57,111 bases of DNA from an uncultured Clostridia bacterium (GCA_934757845.1 CAKVLQ010000007.1:1-57111), one strand, 5' to 3'. Positions 1 through 8,358 are shown, numbered from the stretch's first letter. Notes: generated by a model not told the origin, from the letters alone. Numbers and translations: made by a program.

Positions 1-94
1 ATGAGCAAGTGGAAACACTTGTAAGGTGAAAGACAAGGAAAGGTCTTACCAATTTAGATTCAGATATTAAACCACTCGATAGAGTGGTTTTTTT
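1..94 (+). ncRNA. 3' end of an unidentified structured RNA or leader
   Basis: Bases 1-52 can fold into two adjacent hairpins: a five-pair stem closed by a GAAA tetraloop (about 8-21) and a longer stem with a two-base bulge (about 27-52). A clear intrinsic terminator follows at 69-94. No convincing reading frame covers the stretch. It looks like the 3' part of a structured RNA whose 5' part lies outside the window, but I could not match it to RNase P, tmRNA, SRP RNA or a known riboswitch. It may equally be the untranslated tail of an upstream gene. Confidence 0.3.
69..94 (+). terminator. Rho-independent terminator
   Basis: AAACCACTC pairs with GAGTGGTTT and a T-run follows. It closes whatever transcript enters the window from the left. 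Confidence 0.8.
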
Positions 95-180
95 ATGCAA
101 ACTTTTTTAAATAAATTTTAAAGTTATGCCAAAAACATTTAAGTGCAATTATGAACTTTGCACTTATCACTTATTAAAAT

Positions 181-296
181 AAAAAATAAAATAATTTTTA
201 AAAATATTCTAATTTCATTTGAGTGCCACAGGCACATTGAAAAGGATATAAGAAAAAATAAAATATTTTTTAAAAAATATTCTAATTTCGTTTGAC
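181..296. repeat. Imperfect direct repeat pair in gene-free region
   Basis: Two nearly identical copies of an A/T-rich unit about 43 bases long lie at about 181-222 and 253-296, each ending in TATTCTAATTTC(A/G)TTTGA. Between them is a short GTGCC/GGCAC hairpin (223-235). No gene is seen here; the A-rich codons of the frames are unlike the real genes around. Confidence 0.6.
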
Positions 297-300
297 AAGA

Positions 301-325
301 ATATGCCAAATATGGCATATTTTTT
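301..325 (+). terminator. Palindromic terminator-like hairpin
   Basis: ATATGCCA (301-308) pairs with TGGCATAT (313-320) across a four-base loop and runs into a T-tract. It could end a transcript started in the gene-free stretch or be a degraded repeat element. Confidence 0.55.
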
Positions 326-362
326 AATGGATAGAGAAAGACTAAATATATAAAGAAACGAA

Positions 363-394
363 ACACTTGCGGTTGACCACACTTGCGGTTGACC
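363..394 (+). repeat. Exact 16-bp tandem repeat
   Basis: ACACTTGCGGTTGACC occurs twice with no spacer (363-378, 379-394). The GGTTGACC core of each copy is the exact reverse complement of GGTCAACC at 448-455, the left arm of the hairpin just upstream of the next gene. Confidence 0.85.
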
Positions 395-447
395 AAAGTA
401 AGGTTAAGGCAAAGAATGTTAATTTGCCAATATTAAACAAAAAAAAT

Positions 448-474
448 GGTCAACCTATGGAGGGTTGATTTTTT
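448..474 (+). promoter_or_regulatory. Terminator-like hairpin enclosing the ribosome binding site
   Basis: TCAACC (450-455) pairs with GGTTGA (463-468), followed by six T. The Shine-Dalgarno GGAGGG (459-464) lies in the loop and right arm. When folded the RNA could terminate transcription and hide the RBS; pairing of 448-455 with either upstream GGTTGACC copy would open it. The switch is inferred; complementarity is directly visible. Confidence 0.5.
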
Positions 475-475
475 A

Positions 476-1936
476 ATGAAAACAAAAAGATTAAAAATAA
501 GTATAAAAACAATAATATTAATAATATCATTAATAATATTTTCATGTATGTCAGTAATCACCTTTGCGTGGTTTAAAGACAAAGAAAGTTATTCAGGCAA
601 TTTAACCTTTGGAACAATAGAACTAGACATAACAAGCGGAGTGGTTGAAGCCACAAAAACAATCGATTTTGACATAACAAGGTCGCATGGAGATTATTCA
701 AGTGGTGGAAATATAATGCCAGGCGATACAATAAATATTCCACTAAAAATCAAATTAAAAAACAGTGAACCTGCCTATTATCTTGTATATCTAACAGACA
801 CAAAAAATGTTTTTGAAGAAGCAATGTATTTTTCAGACGATGGCACAAATGTTTATGTAAACAATGGAATAAAAACCTACAAACAAGGCACAACAACAGT
901 TGTAACAAACAAAATAGTAGGAAAGATAAGTGGAACAAGTGAACACGCAATAAATATAAAAGCCGAAATACCATTATCTTTTAACAAAAAAGTTGAAAAA
1001 ACCGAAGTTACTTGCAAAATAATGGCAATACAGCAAGCCAATTTGACTGAAAGTGCAGCCTTTGACGAAATGGACGGAATAATTAATCAAAAAGTTAACT
1101 TTTTGAATGCAACAAATTTTAAAGCCGTTTTAACTAATTATGCAAGTTTAACAAGCCTTGGATTTTTCAAAAAATCAGACACAACAGAACTTTCTGGTTT
1201 TGCGTTGGATAGCACTTTAACTACAAGTTTAGATGCAAAACTTGACACTAACGATAAAGGCAAACTTGAAATTTGGAAAAAAACGGACGCTGATATTGCC
1301 TTTGTAAGCGATGGAAAAATTATTGCAAACACGTCAAGCAGTTCTCTTTTTAATGGGTGCACAGAATTAAAAAATATTAATTTAAAAAATTTTTATTTGC
1401 CAACGTCAACGGCTTGTTCAATTTGGAGTATGTTTGCTAATTGTGCTAATATCGAGACATTGGATTTGACAAATTTTAAAACAGACAAAGTTACATCTTT
1501 TTATAATTTATTTGCTGGTTGCACAAAATTAACCGAAATAAAAATTGACAGCGATTTGTTTTTAACAGAAAGTTTGTCGGCTGATGCTAGTATAAATGCT
1601 ATGTTTTATAATTGTTCAAGCCTAAAAAGTTTTGATTTTTCAAAATTTGATGTTACCAAAGTTCAAAATTTTGCTAGTATGTTCTTTAATTGTGCAAGTT
1701 TAACTGAACTTGATTTGACGAGTTTTGATATGCAAAATGCAACAAATTGGAGTGGTATGTTTAGTGGCACATTTGCAAATTCTGGAGCAAACGCTAAATT
1801 AAAAATAAGTTCAAAATTCACTTATAAAAATAGTGATGGAAATGCCACTCAATTTACAAAAGCAACATTAAATGCTAAAACAAGTTTTAATAAAAATGTT
1901 AAACTTTTTAAAGATGGGGTTGAATTAACTGCGTAA
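476..1936 (+). CDS. Surface protein with TasA-like N-terminus and BspA-type leucine-rich repeats
   Basis: Predicted secreted or surface-attached protein of about 486 residues. The N-terminus is a basic stretch plus hydrophobic segment ending in ITFAWFKDKESYSGN, the pattern of SipW-type signal sequences in TasA/camelysin proteins. Residues about 40-190 resemble the TasA-like domain (FGTIELDI start, MPGDTI motif). From about 270 onward the protein has repeats such as MFANCANIETLDLTNFKTDKVTS, typical of BspA-like (DUF285) leucine-rich repeats in adhesins. I chose ATG 476 because the earlier in-frame ATG 446 would put the hairpin and RBS inside the gene; GGAGGG lies 11 bases upstream of 476. Surface role inferred from family. 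Confidence 0.75.
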   Translation: MKTKRLKISIKTIILIISLIIFSCMSVITFAWFKDKESYSGNLTFGTIELDITSGVVEATKTIDFDITRSHGDYSSGGNIMPGDTINIPLKIKLKNSEPAYYLVYLTDTKNVFEEAMYFSDDGTNVYVNNGIKTYKQGTTTVVTNKIVGKISGTSEHAINIKAEIPLSFNKKVEKTEVTCKIMAIQQANLTESAAFDEMDGIINQKVNFLNATNFKAVLTNYASLTSLGFFKKSDTTELSGFALDSTLTTSLDAKLDTNDKGKLEIWKKTDADIAFVSDGKIIANTSSSSLFNGCTELKNINLKNFYLPTSTACSIWSMFANCANIETLDLTNFKTDKVTSFYNLFAGCTKLTEIKIDSDLFLTESLSADASINAMFYNCSSLKSFDFSKFDVTKVQNFASMFFNCASLTELDLTSFDMQNATNWSGMFSGTFANSGANAKLKISSKFTYKNSDGNATQFTKATLNAKTSFNKNVKLFKDGVELTA

Positions 1937-2052
1937 TAAAAATTTTTAATATGAGATTATAATTGCTTGCAAATAATATCTTTTTGTTGATATTAATCTT
2001 TTATGCATAATTTTCTATTTTTGTTTTAAACTAACAAAAAGGAGAAAAAATT

Positions 2053-2319
2053 ATGATTATAGCAAATTTAATTTCACTTATTTTGGTGATTGTTGGTGCA
2101 TTAAACTGGGGACTAGTTGGAATTTTTAACTGGAATATGGTAGATGCTATTTTTGGTGGTTATAATGCTGGAAGTATAATTGTTTATATTCTTGTTTGTA
2201 TTGCTGGTTTATGGCTTATCATTTCACCAATCCTTAGTAAGGGAAAAATTATTCTTTGGAAAAATGATATGATTGACTATAAGGCTAACAGCAAAACAAA
2301 AACCGATATTAACGAATAA
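2053..2319 (+). CDS. DUF378 family small membrane protein
   Basis: Protein of 88 residues with two hydrophobic segments. The sequence LVIVGALNWGLVGIFNWN followed by VDAIFGG is the hallmark of the DUF378 (YuzA-like) family. Function is unknown; family members are inner-membrane proteins. RBS AAGGAG sits a few bases upstream of the ATG. The C-terminal 20 residues are polar and probably cytoplasmic. A strong terminator follows at once, so it is likely a single-gene transcript. Confidence 0.8.
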   Translation: MIIANLISLILVIVGALNWGLVGIFNWNMVDAIFGGYNAGSIIVYILVCIAGLWLIISPILSKGKIILWKNDMIDYKANSKTKTDINE

Positions 2320-2325
2320 AAAAAG

Positions 2326-2350
2326 TCCTAGAAAATTCTAGGATTTTTTT
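2326..2350. terminator. Bidirectional terminator between DUF378 gene and spmB
   Basis: TCCTAGAA (2326-2333) pairs with TTCTAGGA (2336-2343), with A-tract on the left and T-tract on the right. It can serve both converging genes. Confidence 0.85.
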
Positions 2351-2853
2351 TAAAATATTTTGCAAAACAAACATGCCAAAATGCTGGATAAAAATGTAAC
2401 AAACAAAGCAAGAGGAATGCTATAACCCATATTTTTTACTTTGGTTTTTGAAAAATATACTGTTGTAACATAAAAAACTGTTTCGCTTGACGAAATTATA
2501 ACACTTGCACATCTGCCAATATAACTATCAACTCCAAAGCTAGAGAAAATGTCGGATAGTAGTGCCAAACTTCCACTTCCAGAAAAAGGTTTTAAAACAA
2601 TAAGTTCACACAGTTCTTTTGGTATGCCAAAGATGCCAAAAACAGGGGATATATATTTTTGCAAAAAAGCACTTATTCCACTTTGTTTAAAAAGTTCAAT
2701 AATCAAAAAAATTGCAACAATATTTGCAAATATTTCAAAAACGAGGGTCAAACTTTTTTGAGCCCCAATAACAAAACTATCATAATTGTTTTGCCGTTTT
2801 ATTTGACTATAAATAACAAGCAAAAGCAATAAAATTGGAATAATATAATTCAT
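2350..2853 (-). CDS. spmB: Spore maturation protein B
   Basis: Membrane protein of 167 residues with several hydrophobic helices and the conserved stretch LKPFSGSGSLALLSDIF, typical of SpmB. SpmA and SpmB are mother-cell proteins needed for dehydration of the spore core in Bacillus and Clostridium; both belong to the nucleoside-recognition (Gate) domain superfamily. It lies 44 bases downstream of spmA on the same strand, in the usual spmA-spmB order. Length fits the family. The transported or bound ligand is not known from sequence. Confidence 0.9.
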   Translation of the reverse strand: MNYIIPILLLLLVIYSQIKRQNNYDSFVIGAQKSLTLVFEIFANIVAIFLIIELFKQSGISAFLQKYISPVFGIFGIPKELCELIVLKPFSGSGSLALLSDIFSSFGVDSYIGRCASVIISSSETVFYVTTVYFSKTKVKNMGYSIPLALFVTFLSSILACLFCKIF

Positions 2854-2897
2854 TAAAACTCGCTTTATAATTAAAAAAAATTTGAAATAGTGAATAA

Positions 2898-3482
2898 CTA
2901 TATTTTTTTTGATTTATTTTTAAATTTTTTCTTAATTTTTTCAATCAAAAACACAAGCATAATTCCAACAAAAGTTGATATAAACGAAGCCAAGATTGTT
3001 GGAAGGATAATGCTGGTAGCATTTATGCTTGCGTTTGAAATTCGAAGACCAATTATTGTTGTGGGGATTATTTGAATTGAAGAAGTGTTAAGAAGCATAA
3101 AAAGCGTCATGGCTTTGTTTATTCTTGTTGATTTGTCGTCAAGACCTTGCATGGCTTTTATTCCACTTGGTGTTGATGCGTTTCCCATGCCAAGAATATT
3201 TGAAGACAAATTTATTGCAATTTGTTTTTTTGTTTCTAAATCTGGCTTGTCAAACAAAAAGTCGATTGGCTTTGATAAAAGTTTGGCTAGTTTAGTATTA
3301 ATTCCGCACGCTTCACAAATTTCCAAAATTCCAAGCCAAAAGGCATAAATAGCAATTAGTGAATAGCACAAAACAACGGCCTTTTCACAGCCTGCAAAAA
3401 TAACATTCATAATGTTTTCGGGACTTGTAAAAAGCATTATAGTTAAAGCCAAACAAAAAATAAATGTCCAAATTTTATTCAT
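2898..3482 (-). CDS. spmA: Spore maturation protein A
   Basis: Membrane protein of 194 residues, first gene of the spmA-spmB operon. The motif MGNASTPSGIKAMQGL (about residues 95-115) is the conserved SpmA signature, followed by FMLLNTSSIQIIPTT. N- and C-terminal hydrophobic helices and a strongly basic tail (KIKKKFKNKSKK) are visible. It acts with SpmB in the mother cell in late spore maturation. It is divergent from metG with about 100 bases between the starts; I saw no convincing sigma-E or sigma-G promoter. Confidence 0.92.
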   Translation of the reverse strand: MNKIWTFIFCLALTIMLFTSPENIMNVIFAGCEKAVVLCYSLIAIYAFWLGILEICEACGINTKLAKLLSKPIDFLFDKPDLETKKQIAINLSSNILGMGNASTPSGIKAMQGLDDKSTRINKAMTLFMLLNTSSIQIIPTTIIGLRISNASINATSIILPTILASFISTFVGIMLVFLIEKIKKKFKNKSKKI

Positions 3483-3523
3483 AATAATTTATATGAAAAA
3501 ACATTAAATAAATTACATATTGC

Positions 3524-3552
3524 TAGACTTTTTGAATGTTTTTTGTTATACT
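3524..3552 (+). promoter_or_regulatory. Promoter of the metG-tatD-rsmA operon
   Basis: TAGACT (3524-3529), 17-base spacer, TATACT (3547-3552) with an extended -10 TGT just before it. It lies 31 bases upstream of the metG ATG. Confidence 0.65.
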
Positions 3553-3583
3553 TGATAAAGTTTTATTGATTTTGGAGGGAATT

Positions 3584-5548
3584 ATGGATAAAAAACCTTA
3601 CTATATAACAAGTGCTATTGCTTATGCTTCGGCAAAACCACATATTGGCAACACTTATGAAATTATTTTGTGTGATGCCATCGCACGCTATAAAAGACTT
3701 TTGGGCTATGATGTTTTTTTTCAAACTGGCACTGATGAACATGGCGAAAAGGTTGAAGAAAAAGCAAAAAAAAGTGGTCTAAAACCAAAACAATTTGTTG
3801 ATAATGTAACTGGTGAAATTCAAAAACTTTGGAATTTGGCTGATGTAAGTTATGACAAATTTATAAGGACTACTGACGATTATCACGAACAACAAGTTCA
3901 AAAGATTTTTGATTATCTTTACAAAAAGGGTGATATTTATAAAGGAAGTTATGAAGGTTGGTATTGCACTCCTTGTGAATCTTTTTGGACTGAAAGCCAA
4001 CTTGAAGGTGGAAAATGTCCAGATTGTGGAAGAGAAGTTAAAAAATCAACCGAAGAAGCCTATTTCTTTAAAATGAGCAAATATGTTGATAGGCTTGTTG
4101 ACTATTATAATACTCATGCTGAATTTGTTTTGCCCGAAACGAGAAAAACCGAAATGTATAATAACTTTATAAAAAACGGCTTGCAAGATTTGTGTGTTTC
4201 AAGGTGCAGTTTCAGTTGGGGTGTTCCTGTTGATTTTGACAAAAAGCATATTGTTTATGTTTGGATTGATGCACTTACTAACTATATAACCGGATTAGGT
4301 TATGATATTTGCGGAAATCACAGCAAAAATTTTGAAAAATTTTGGCCAGCAGACCTTCATGTGGTTGGAAAAGATATAATAAGGTTTCACATAATTTATT
4401 GGCCGATAATTTTAATGGCACTTGACCTTCCACTTCCAAAACAAATTTATGGGCATGGCTGGCTTTTGCAAAACGGCGAAAAAATGAGCAAATCAAAAGG
4501 AAATGTTCTTTATTTTGACGACCTAGCAAGCGTTTTTGGCGTTGATGCAGTAAGATATTATGTTTTGGCTGAAATGGGCTTTTGTGATGATGGGCTTATT
4601 AGTTGGGAATTGTTGACAGAAAAAATTAATGCCGACCTTGCAAATAATTATGGCAATTTGGTTAGCCGAACTTGTGCAATGGCTCAAAAATATTTTGGCG
4701 GAAAAATTGAAAACAAAAATGTTGTTTGTGATGTTGACGAAAGTTTAAAACAAGTTGCAACAAGTGCATTGCAAAAACTTAACAAAAAAATGGACGAAAT
4801 AAAAATTTCAGATGCTTTGTCAGAAATTTTTGCGGTGTTTAGACGAGCTAACAAATATATTGACGAAACTGAACCTTGGGTTTTGGCAAAAAACGGAGAA
4901 ACTGATAGGCTTGAAACTGTTTTGTATAACTTGCTTGAAACAATAGTTATTGGCACTAATTTGCTTGCTCCTTTCATGCCAAACACAGTTCAAAAAGTGC
5001 TTGAAAAATTGAATATAAAATCAAGAGATTATTGCAGTTTAAACAATTTTGATAGTCATTATTGCTTTAACATAAGCGAAGGTTCAATTATGTTATTTCC
5101 ACGATTTGACCTAAAAGAAGTGCTAAAAAAAGGTGAACAAATAAAACAAGAACAATTAAAGGAATATAATAAAATGATAGAAAGCGAAAATAAAAATCAA
5201 GAAAATCTTGAACAAAACTCAAAGCCCGAAATTGAATTTGAAGATTTTGAAAAAGTTGAACTTAAAGTTGGAAAAATTTTGAGTGCCGAAAAGGTTGAAA
5301 ATGCCGACAAACTTTTGAAATTTTTGGTTGAAATTGGAAGTGAAAAACGAACAATAGTAAGTGGCGTTGCAAAGCATTATAATCCAGAATATATGGTTAA
5401 CAAAAATGTTGTTGTTTGCACAAATCTAAAACCTAGAAAAATTAAAGGCATAGAAAGTAGCGGTATGATTTTGTATGCCGAAAGCGATAACAAACTTTTG
5501 TTTATAACTCCAGAACAAGACATTGAAAGCGGAAGCGAGGTTTGTTAA
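3584..5548 (+). CDS. metG: Methionyl-tRNA synthetase
   Basis: Charges tRNA-Met with methionine in the cytoplasm. Class I synthetase of 654 residues: HIGN at 20-23 (HIGH motif), a zinc-binding knuckle CTPCESFW...CPDCGRE near 125-150, WPADLHVVGKDIIRFH, and KMSKS at 300-304. The last 110 residues form the EMAP-II-like tRNA-binding domain (FEKVELKVGKILSAEKVENADKL), making this the long, dimeric form. Start ATG 3584 is supported by AGGAGGG four bases upstream; an earlier in-frame codon lacks an RBS. The stop codon shares one base with the tatD start. No T-box leader is visible. Confidence 0.96.
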   Translation: MDKKPYYITSAIAYASAKPHIGNTYEIILCDAIARYKRLLGYDVFFQTGTDEHGEKVEEKAKKSGLKPKQFVDNVTGEIQKLWNLADVSYDKFIRTTDDYHEQQVQKIFDYLYKKGDIYKGSYEGWYCTPCESFWTESQLEGGKCPDCGREVKKSTEEAYFFKMSKYVDRLVDYYNTHAEFVLPETRKTEMYNNFIKNGLQDLCVSRCSFSWGVPVDFDKKHIVYVWIDALTNYITGLGYDICGNHSKNFEKFWPADLHVVGKDIIRFHIIYWPIILMALDLPLPKQIYGHGWLLQNGEKMSKSKGNVLYFDDLASVFGVDAVRYYVLAEMGFCDDGLISWELLTEKINADLANNYGNLVSRTCAMAQKYFGGKIENKNVVCDVDESLKQVATSALQKLNKKMDEIKISDALSEIFAVFRRANKYIDETEPWVLAKNGETDRLETVLYNLLETIVIGTNLLAPFMPNTVQKVLEKLNIKSRDYCSLNNFDSHYCFNISEGSIMLFPRFDLKEVLKKGEQIKQEQLKEYNKMIESENKNQENLEQNSKPEIEFEDFEKVELKVGKILSAEKVENADKLLKFLVEIGSEKRTIVSGVAKHYNPEYMVNKNVVVCTNLKPRKIKGIESSGMILYAESDNKLLFITPEQDIESGSEVC

Positions 5549-6318
5549 TGCTTATTGACACACATGCTCATTTGTTTAATCAAGGGTTTAGTGAACAAAA
5601 AATTGATGAAATTTTGCAAAATATGAAGCAAAATGGAATGGAAAAAATAATTCTTGCAAGTGCAAGCATCGAAGAATGTGAAGGGAATGTTAAACTAGCA
5701 AATAAATATGATAATGTTTTTTGCACGCTGGGGATACACCCTGAAAACATTGAACAAGCAAACTTTGAAAATTTAAAAAAAATAGAAGAACTATCTACTA
5801 GCAAAAAAGTTGTTGCGATTGGCGAAATTGGTCTTGATTATTTTTATGAAAACTTTGACAAGCAAAAGCAAATTGATGGATTTTTAAAACAAGTTCAACT
5901 TGCACATAATCTTAAACTTCCAATAGTTATTCATCTTCGAGATGCTTATGAAGATATGCTTAATTTGATAAAACAAAATCAAAAACTTTTTGAGTATGGT
6001 TTTGATGTGCATTGTTATTCAGGAAGCAAAGAGTTCGCAAAAGAACTTTTAAAGTTTGGTGCTTATTTTTCATTTACGGGGAACATCACTTTCAAAAACG
6101 CAAAAAAGGCTATTGAAGTTATTGAGTTTTTGCCACAAAATCGAATAATGACCGAAACTGATTGCCCATATCTTGCACCAGAACCTTTAAGGGGAACAAA
6201 AAACGAACCCAAAAATGTTAGATATGTTTTAAACAAAATAAGCCAAATTAAGCAAATCGACATTCAAGAACTAGACCAAATTATTCAACAAAATGTAAGG
6301 GATTTTTATAAAATATAA
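5548..6318 (+). CDS. tatD: TatD family metal-dependent hydrolase
   Basis: Putative 3'-5' DNase of the TatD family, 256 residues, TIM-barrel amidohydrolase fold. Metal ligands visible: DTHAHL at the N-terminus, GEIGLDYF near 95, the VIHLRDA strand, HCYSG near 155 and TETDCPYLAP near 205. The start overlaps the metG stop by one base (TAATG) and the stop overlaps rsmA the same way, so the three genes are translationally coupled. The order metG-tatD-rsmA is common in Bacillota. Confidence 0.93.
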   Translation: MLIDTHAHLFNQGFSEQKIDEILQNMKQNGMEKIILASASIEECEGNVKLANKYDNVFCTLGIHPENIEQANFENLKKIEELSTSKKVVAIGEIGLDYFYENFDKQKQIDGFLKQVQLAHNLKLPIVIHLRDAYEDMLNLIKQNQKLFEYGFDVHCYSGSKEFAKELLKFGAYFSFTGNITFKNAKKAIEVIEFLPQNRIMTETDCPYLAPEPLRGTKNEPKNVRYVLNKISQIKQIDIQELDQIIQQNVRDFYKI

Positions 6319-7118
6319 TGGAAGAATTAAAATATAAAAAACAATATGGTCAAAATTTTATTTATGACACAAATCTTTTAAAGGCAATAGTGTGCGATGC
6401 GGGCGTAACATCAAATGACGAAGTTTTGGAAATTGGTGTTGGCGTGGGGACTTTAACAAAATGTTTGTGTGAAAAAGCAAAAAAAGTTGTGTGTTATGAA
6501 ATTGATGAAAGTTTGAAAGAAAGAATATTTAATAATCTTTCAACCTTTTCAAATTATGAAATAAACTTTAAAGACATATTGCAAGCAGATGAAACTGAAA
6601 TTAATAAAAAGTTTGTTGGAAATTTTAAAATTGTTGCAAATCTTCCATATTATATAACAACGCCTATTATTTTTAAGTTTTTGGAAGGAAAATTTAATCT
6701 TGATAGTTTAACAATTATGGTTCAAAAAGAAGTTGCGGACCGAATTTGTGCAACAGAAAACAGCAAAGATTATGGAATTTTGTCGGTTATGATTGGCTCG
6801 TTTGCTAACGCAAAAGTTGTAAGGCAAATAAATCGAAAAATGTTCACTCCTGTTCCTAATGTAGATTCAAGTTTGGTAAAAATTGATATTTCTAAAAACA
6901 AGTTTGATATAAAAGATTTGGCAAAATATCGCAGTTTTGTTAAAGCGTGCTTTTCTATGCGAAGGAAAACTTTAACAAATAATCTTAAAGGTTTTTGCGA
7001 TAAAGATAAACTAATTCAAATAATAAATCAACTTAACCTTAAAGAAAATGTTAGAAGCGAACAAATTTCAATTCAAAATTTGGTTAAAATTTATAAACTA
7101 CTTTTTGAAAATAAATAA
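6318..7118 (+). CDS. rsmA: 16S rRNA dimethyladenosine transferase
   Basis: Dimethylates two adjacent adenines in the 3' hairpin of 16S rRNA (KsgA/RsmA). 266 residues, normal length. N-terminal KKQYGQNFIYD (QNFL-type motif), SAM-binding VLEIGVGVGTLT near 35-46, and catalytic NLPYYITTPI near 107-116; the RKTLTNNL stretch near 215 belongs to the C-terminal helical domain. The start overlaps the tatD stop by one base, last gene of the operon. A terminator follows. Confidence 0.95.
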   Translation: MEELKYKKQYGQNFIYDTNLLKAIVCDAGVTSNDEVLEIGVGVGTLTKCLCEKAKKVVCYEIDESLKERIFNNLSTFSNYEINFKDILQADETEINKKFVGNFKIVANLPYYITTPIIFKFLEGKFNLDSLTIMVQKEVADRICATENSKDYGILSVMIGSFANAKVVRQINRKMFTPVPNVDSSLVKIDISKNKFDIKDLAKYRSFVKACFSMRRKTLTNNLKGFCDKDKLIQIINQLNLKENVRSEQISIQNLVKIYKLLFENK

Positions 7119-7154
7119 TATTGTTTTAATTAAGTGATTTAATAAAAATAAAAG

Positions 7155-7180
7155 CAACTTTATATTTAAAGTTGTTTTTT
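7155..7180 (+). terminator. Terminator after rsmA
   Basis: CAACTTTA (7155-7162) pairs with TAAAGTTG (7167-7174), then six T. Confidence 0.75.
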
Positions 7181-7229
7181 ATATAATGATTAACTAAATA
7201 ACAAAAATTCTATTTTTTGCATATATAAA

Positions 7230-7236
7230 TTCGACA
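7230..7236 (-). promoter_or_regulatory. Possible Spo0A box
   Basis: TTCGACA is the reverse complement of TGTCGAA, the core of the Spo0A binding site. It lies about 75 bases upstream of the gene at 7310. A seven-base match can arise by chance. Confidence 0.3.
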
Positions 7237-7309
7237 TATTTTGTTATATTTTGTTATTTTGTTCTAAAAATTATTACAAAAAAAATAATATAATGTTATA
7301 GGAGAATTT

Positions 7310-8245
7310 ATGATTAAAAACATTATTTTAACAAGTGCGCAAGAAAACCAAAACATTAAAGGTATTTTGAATTTGGAAACCACCAGCACAAAAACATTAG
7401 TTAATTTAAAAACTTATAATTTTTCAAAAAGCGTTGGAAAGTTTTTGCTTGGGTTAAAATGTGGGGATAACTTATTTAAAGTTGAACTATCAAATGATGA
7501 AAATTACATAATAAATAATGCACTAGACCTTAATCAAAAAATTAGTGCAGTTGTGGTTCAAATTGAAAATAACAAATCTGAAATTTTAATTTGGGGAAGT
7601 AACGAAACAAACAAAGTTTGGCAAAATTCTTTTTTGTCCGATTTTGAGAATAAAAATGAAGAAAACAACAAAGAGTTAAAATCGCAAAGTTTTCAGCAAA
7701 ATAATTTTAATTTTGAAAATTTAGACGATCAGCAAAATAGTGAAATAAACATTAAAAAGCAAAATTTTGATGACGAGTTAAATCAAGATAAAAACGATTT
7801 TTCAGACATAGAAACTGACGAAGAAATTGAAAAAATAGTCGACCAAAGTTTAAACGAATGGAATAAAGAAGAAGAAAATCAAAATAGTGAACCCCAGCCT
7901 AATAATAAAAGTGAGTTTTTAAGTTCGGTTGAAGAACAAATAAATGAACTTTTGAATAATTATGACGAAGAAAAAGCACTGGAAGAAATAATTCCAAATT
8001 CCAAATTTGTTAAAGTTAATGCTAGCGGTGAAAATTTTTATATCTTTGGGGTAATTTATGAAAATAATGAAATAAAATATATTGTTTATGGCATTCCGGG
8101 CGAGTTTAATGTTAAGCCCGATGACGAATATTCAAATTACTATCAATGGCTTCCACTAGATGGCAACAACCCGCAAGGTTATGGATATTATTTGATGTAT
8201 CAAGACGCATTAAATGGACATCAGGTTGAAATAATTTTGGATTAA
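7310..8245 (+). CDS. Uncharacterised two-domain protein with acidic linker
   Basis: Not recognised. 311 residues without signal peptide or membrane segment. Residues 1-105 form a beta-rich domain (NLKTYNFSKSVGKFLLGLKC); about 106-215 is low-complexity, rich in Glu, Asp, Asn and Gln, probably disordered; the last 95 residues form a second compact domain (FVKVNASGENFYIFGVIYE, YIVYGIPGEFNVKP, YYQWLPLDG). The two ends may be joined by the flexible linker. RBS AGGAGAA precedes the ATG. A Spo0A-box-like site upstream and nearby sporulation genes hint at a developmental link, unproven. Confidence 0.7.
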   Translation: MIKNIILTSAQENQNIKGILNLETTSTKTLVNLKTYNFSKSVGKFLLGLKCGDNLFKVELSNDENYIINNALDLNQKISAVVVQIENNKSEILIWGSNETNKVWQNSFLSDFENKNEENNKELKSQSFQQNNFNFENLDDQQNSEINIKKQNFDDELNQDKNDFSDIETDEEIEKIVDQSLNEWNKEEENQNSEPQPNNKSEFLSSVEEQINELLNNYDEEKALEEIIPNSKFVKVNASGENFYIFGVIYENNEIKYIVYGIPGEFNVKPDDEYSNYYQWLPLDGNNPQGYGYYLMYQDALNGHQVEIILD

Positions 8246-8270
8246 AATAAAATTTTGTGAAAATATAAAA

Positions 8271-8312
8271 AATAGTTAATAATAGTTTTAAAATTATTGA
8301 CTATTTTTTTTT
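8271..8312 (+). terminator. Terminator after the 7.3-8.2 kb gene
   Basis: AATAGTTAATAAT pairs with ATTATTGACTATT, followed by eight T. The right arm also supplies the -35 box of the next gene. Confidence 0.7.
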
Positions 8313-8325
8313 ATTTTGTTAAAAT
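8297..8325 (+). promoter_or_regulatory. Promoter of the propeller lipoprotein gene
   Basis: TTGACT (8297-8302), 17-base spacer, TAAAAT (8320-8325) preceded by TGT (extended -10). The -35 box is inside the upstream terminator stem. Confidence 0.65.
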
Positions 8326-8358
8326 TTATTAGTAATTTTAAAGTTTATTGGAGATAAA

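Noticed and set aside
446..475. Extended N-terminus of the TasA/BspA-like protein from ATG 446
   Set aside because: It would translate the hairpin and RBS; MVNLWRVDFL has no signal-peptide character, while ATG 476 starts a typical one.
3483..3583. T-box or SAM riboswitch before metG
   Set aside because: The interval is only 100 bases, has a plain promoter, and lacks the conserved motifs.
7236..7263. TATTTTGTTA tandem units before the 7.3 kb gene
   Set aside because: Short A/T-rich repetition; expected in this base composition and not clearly functional.
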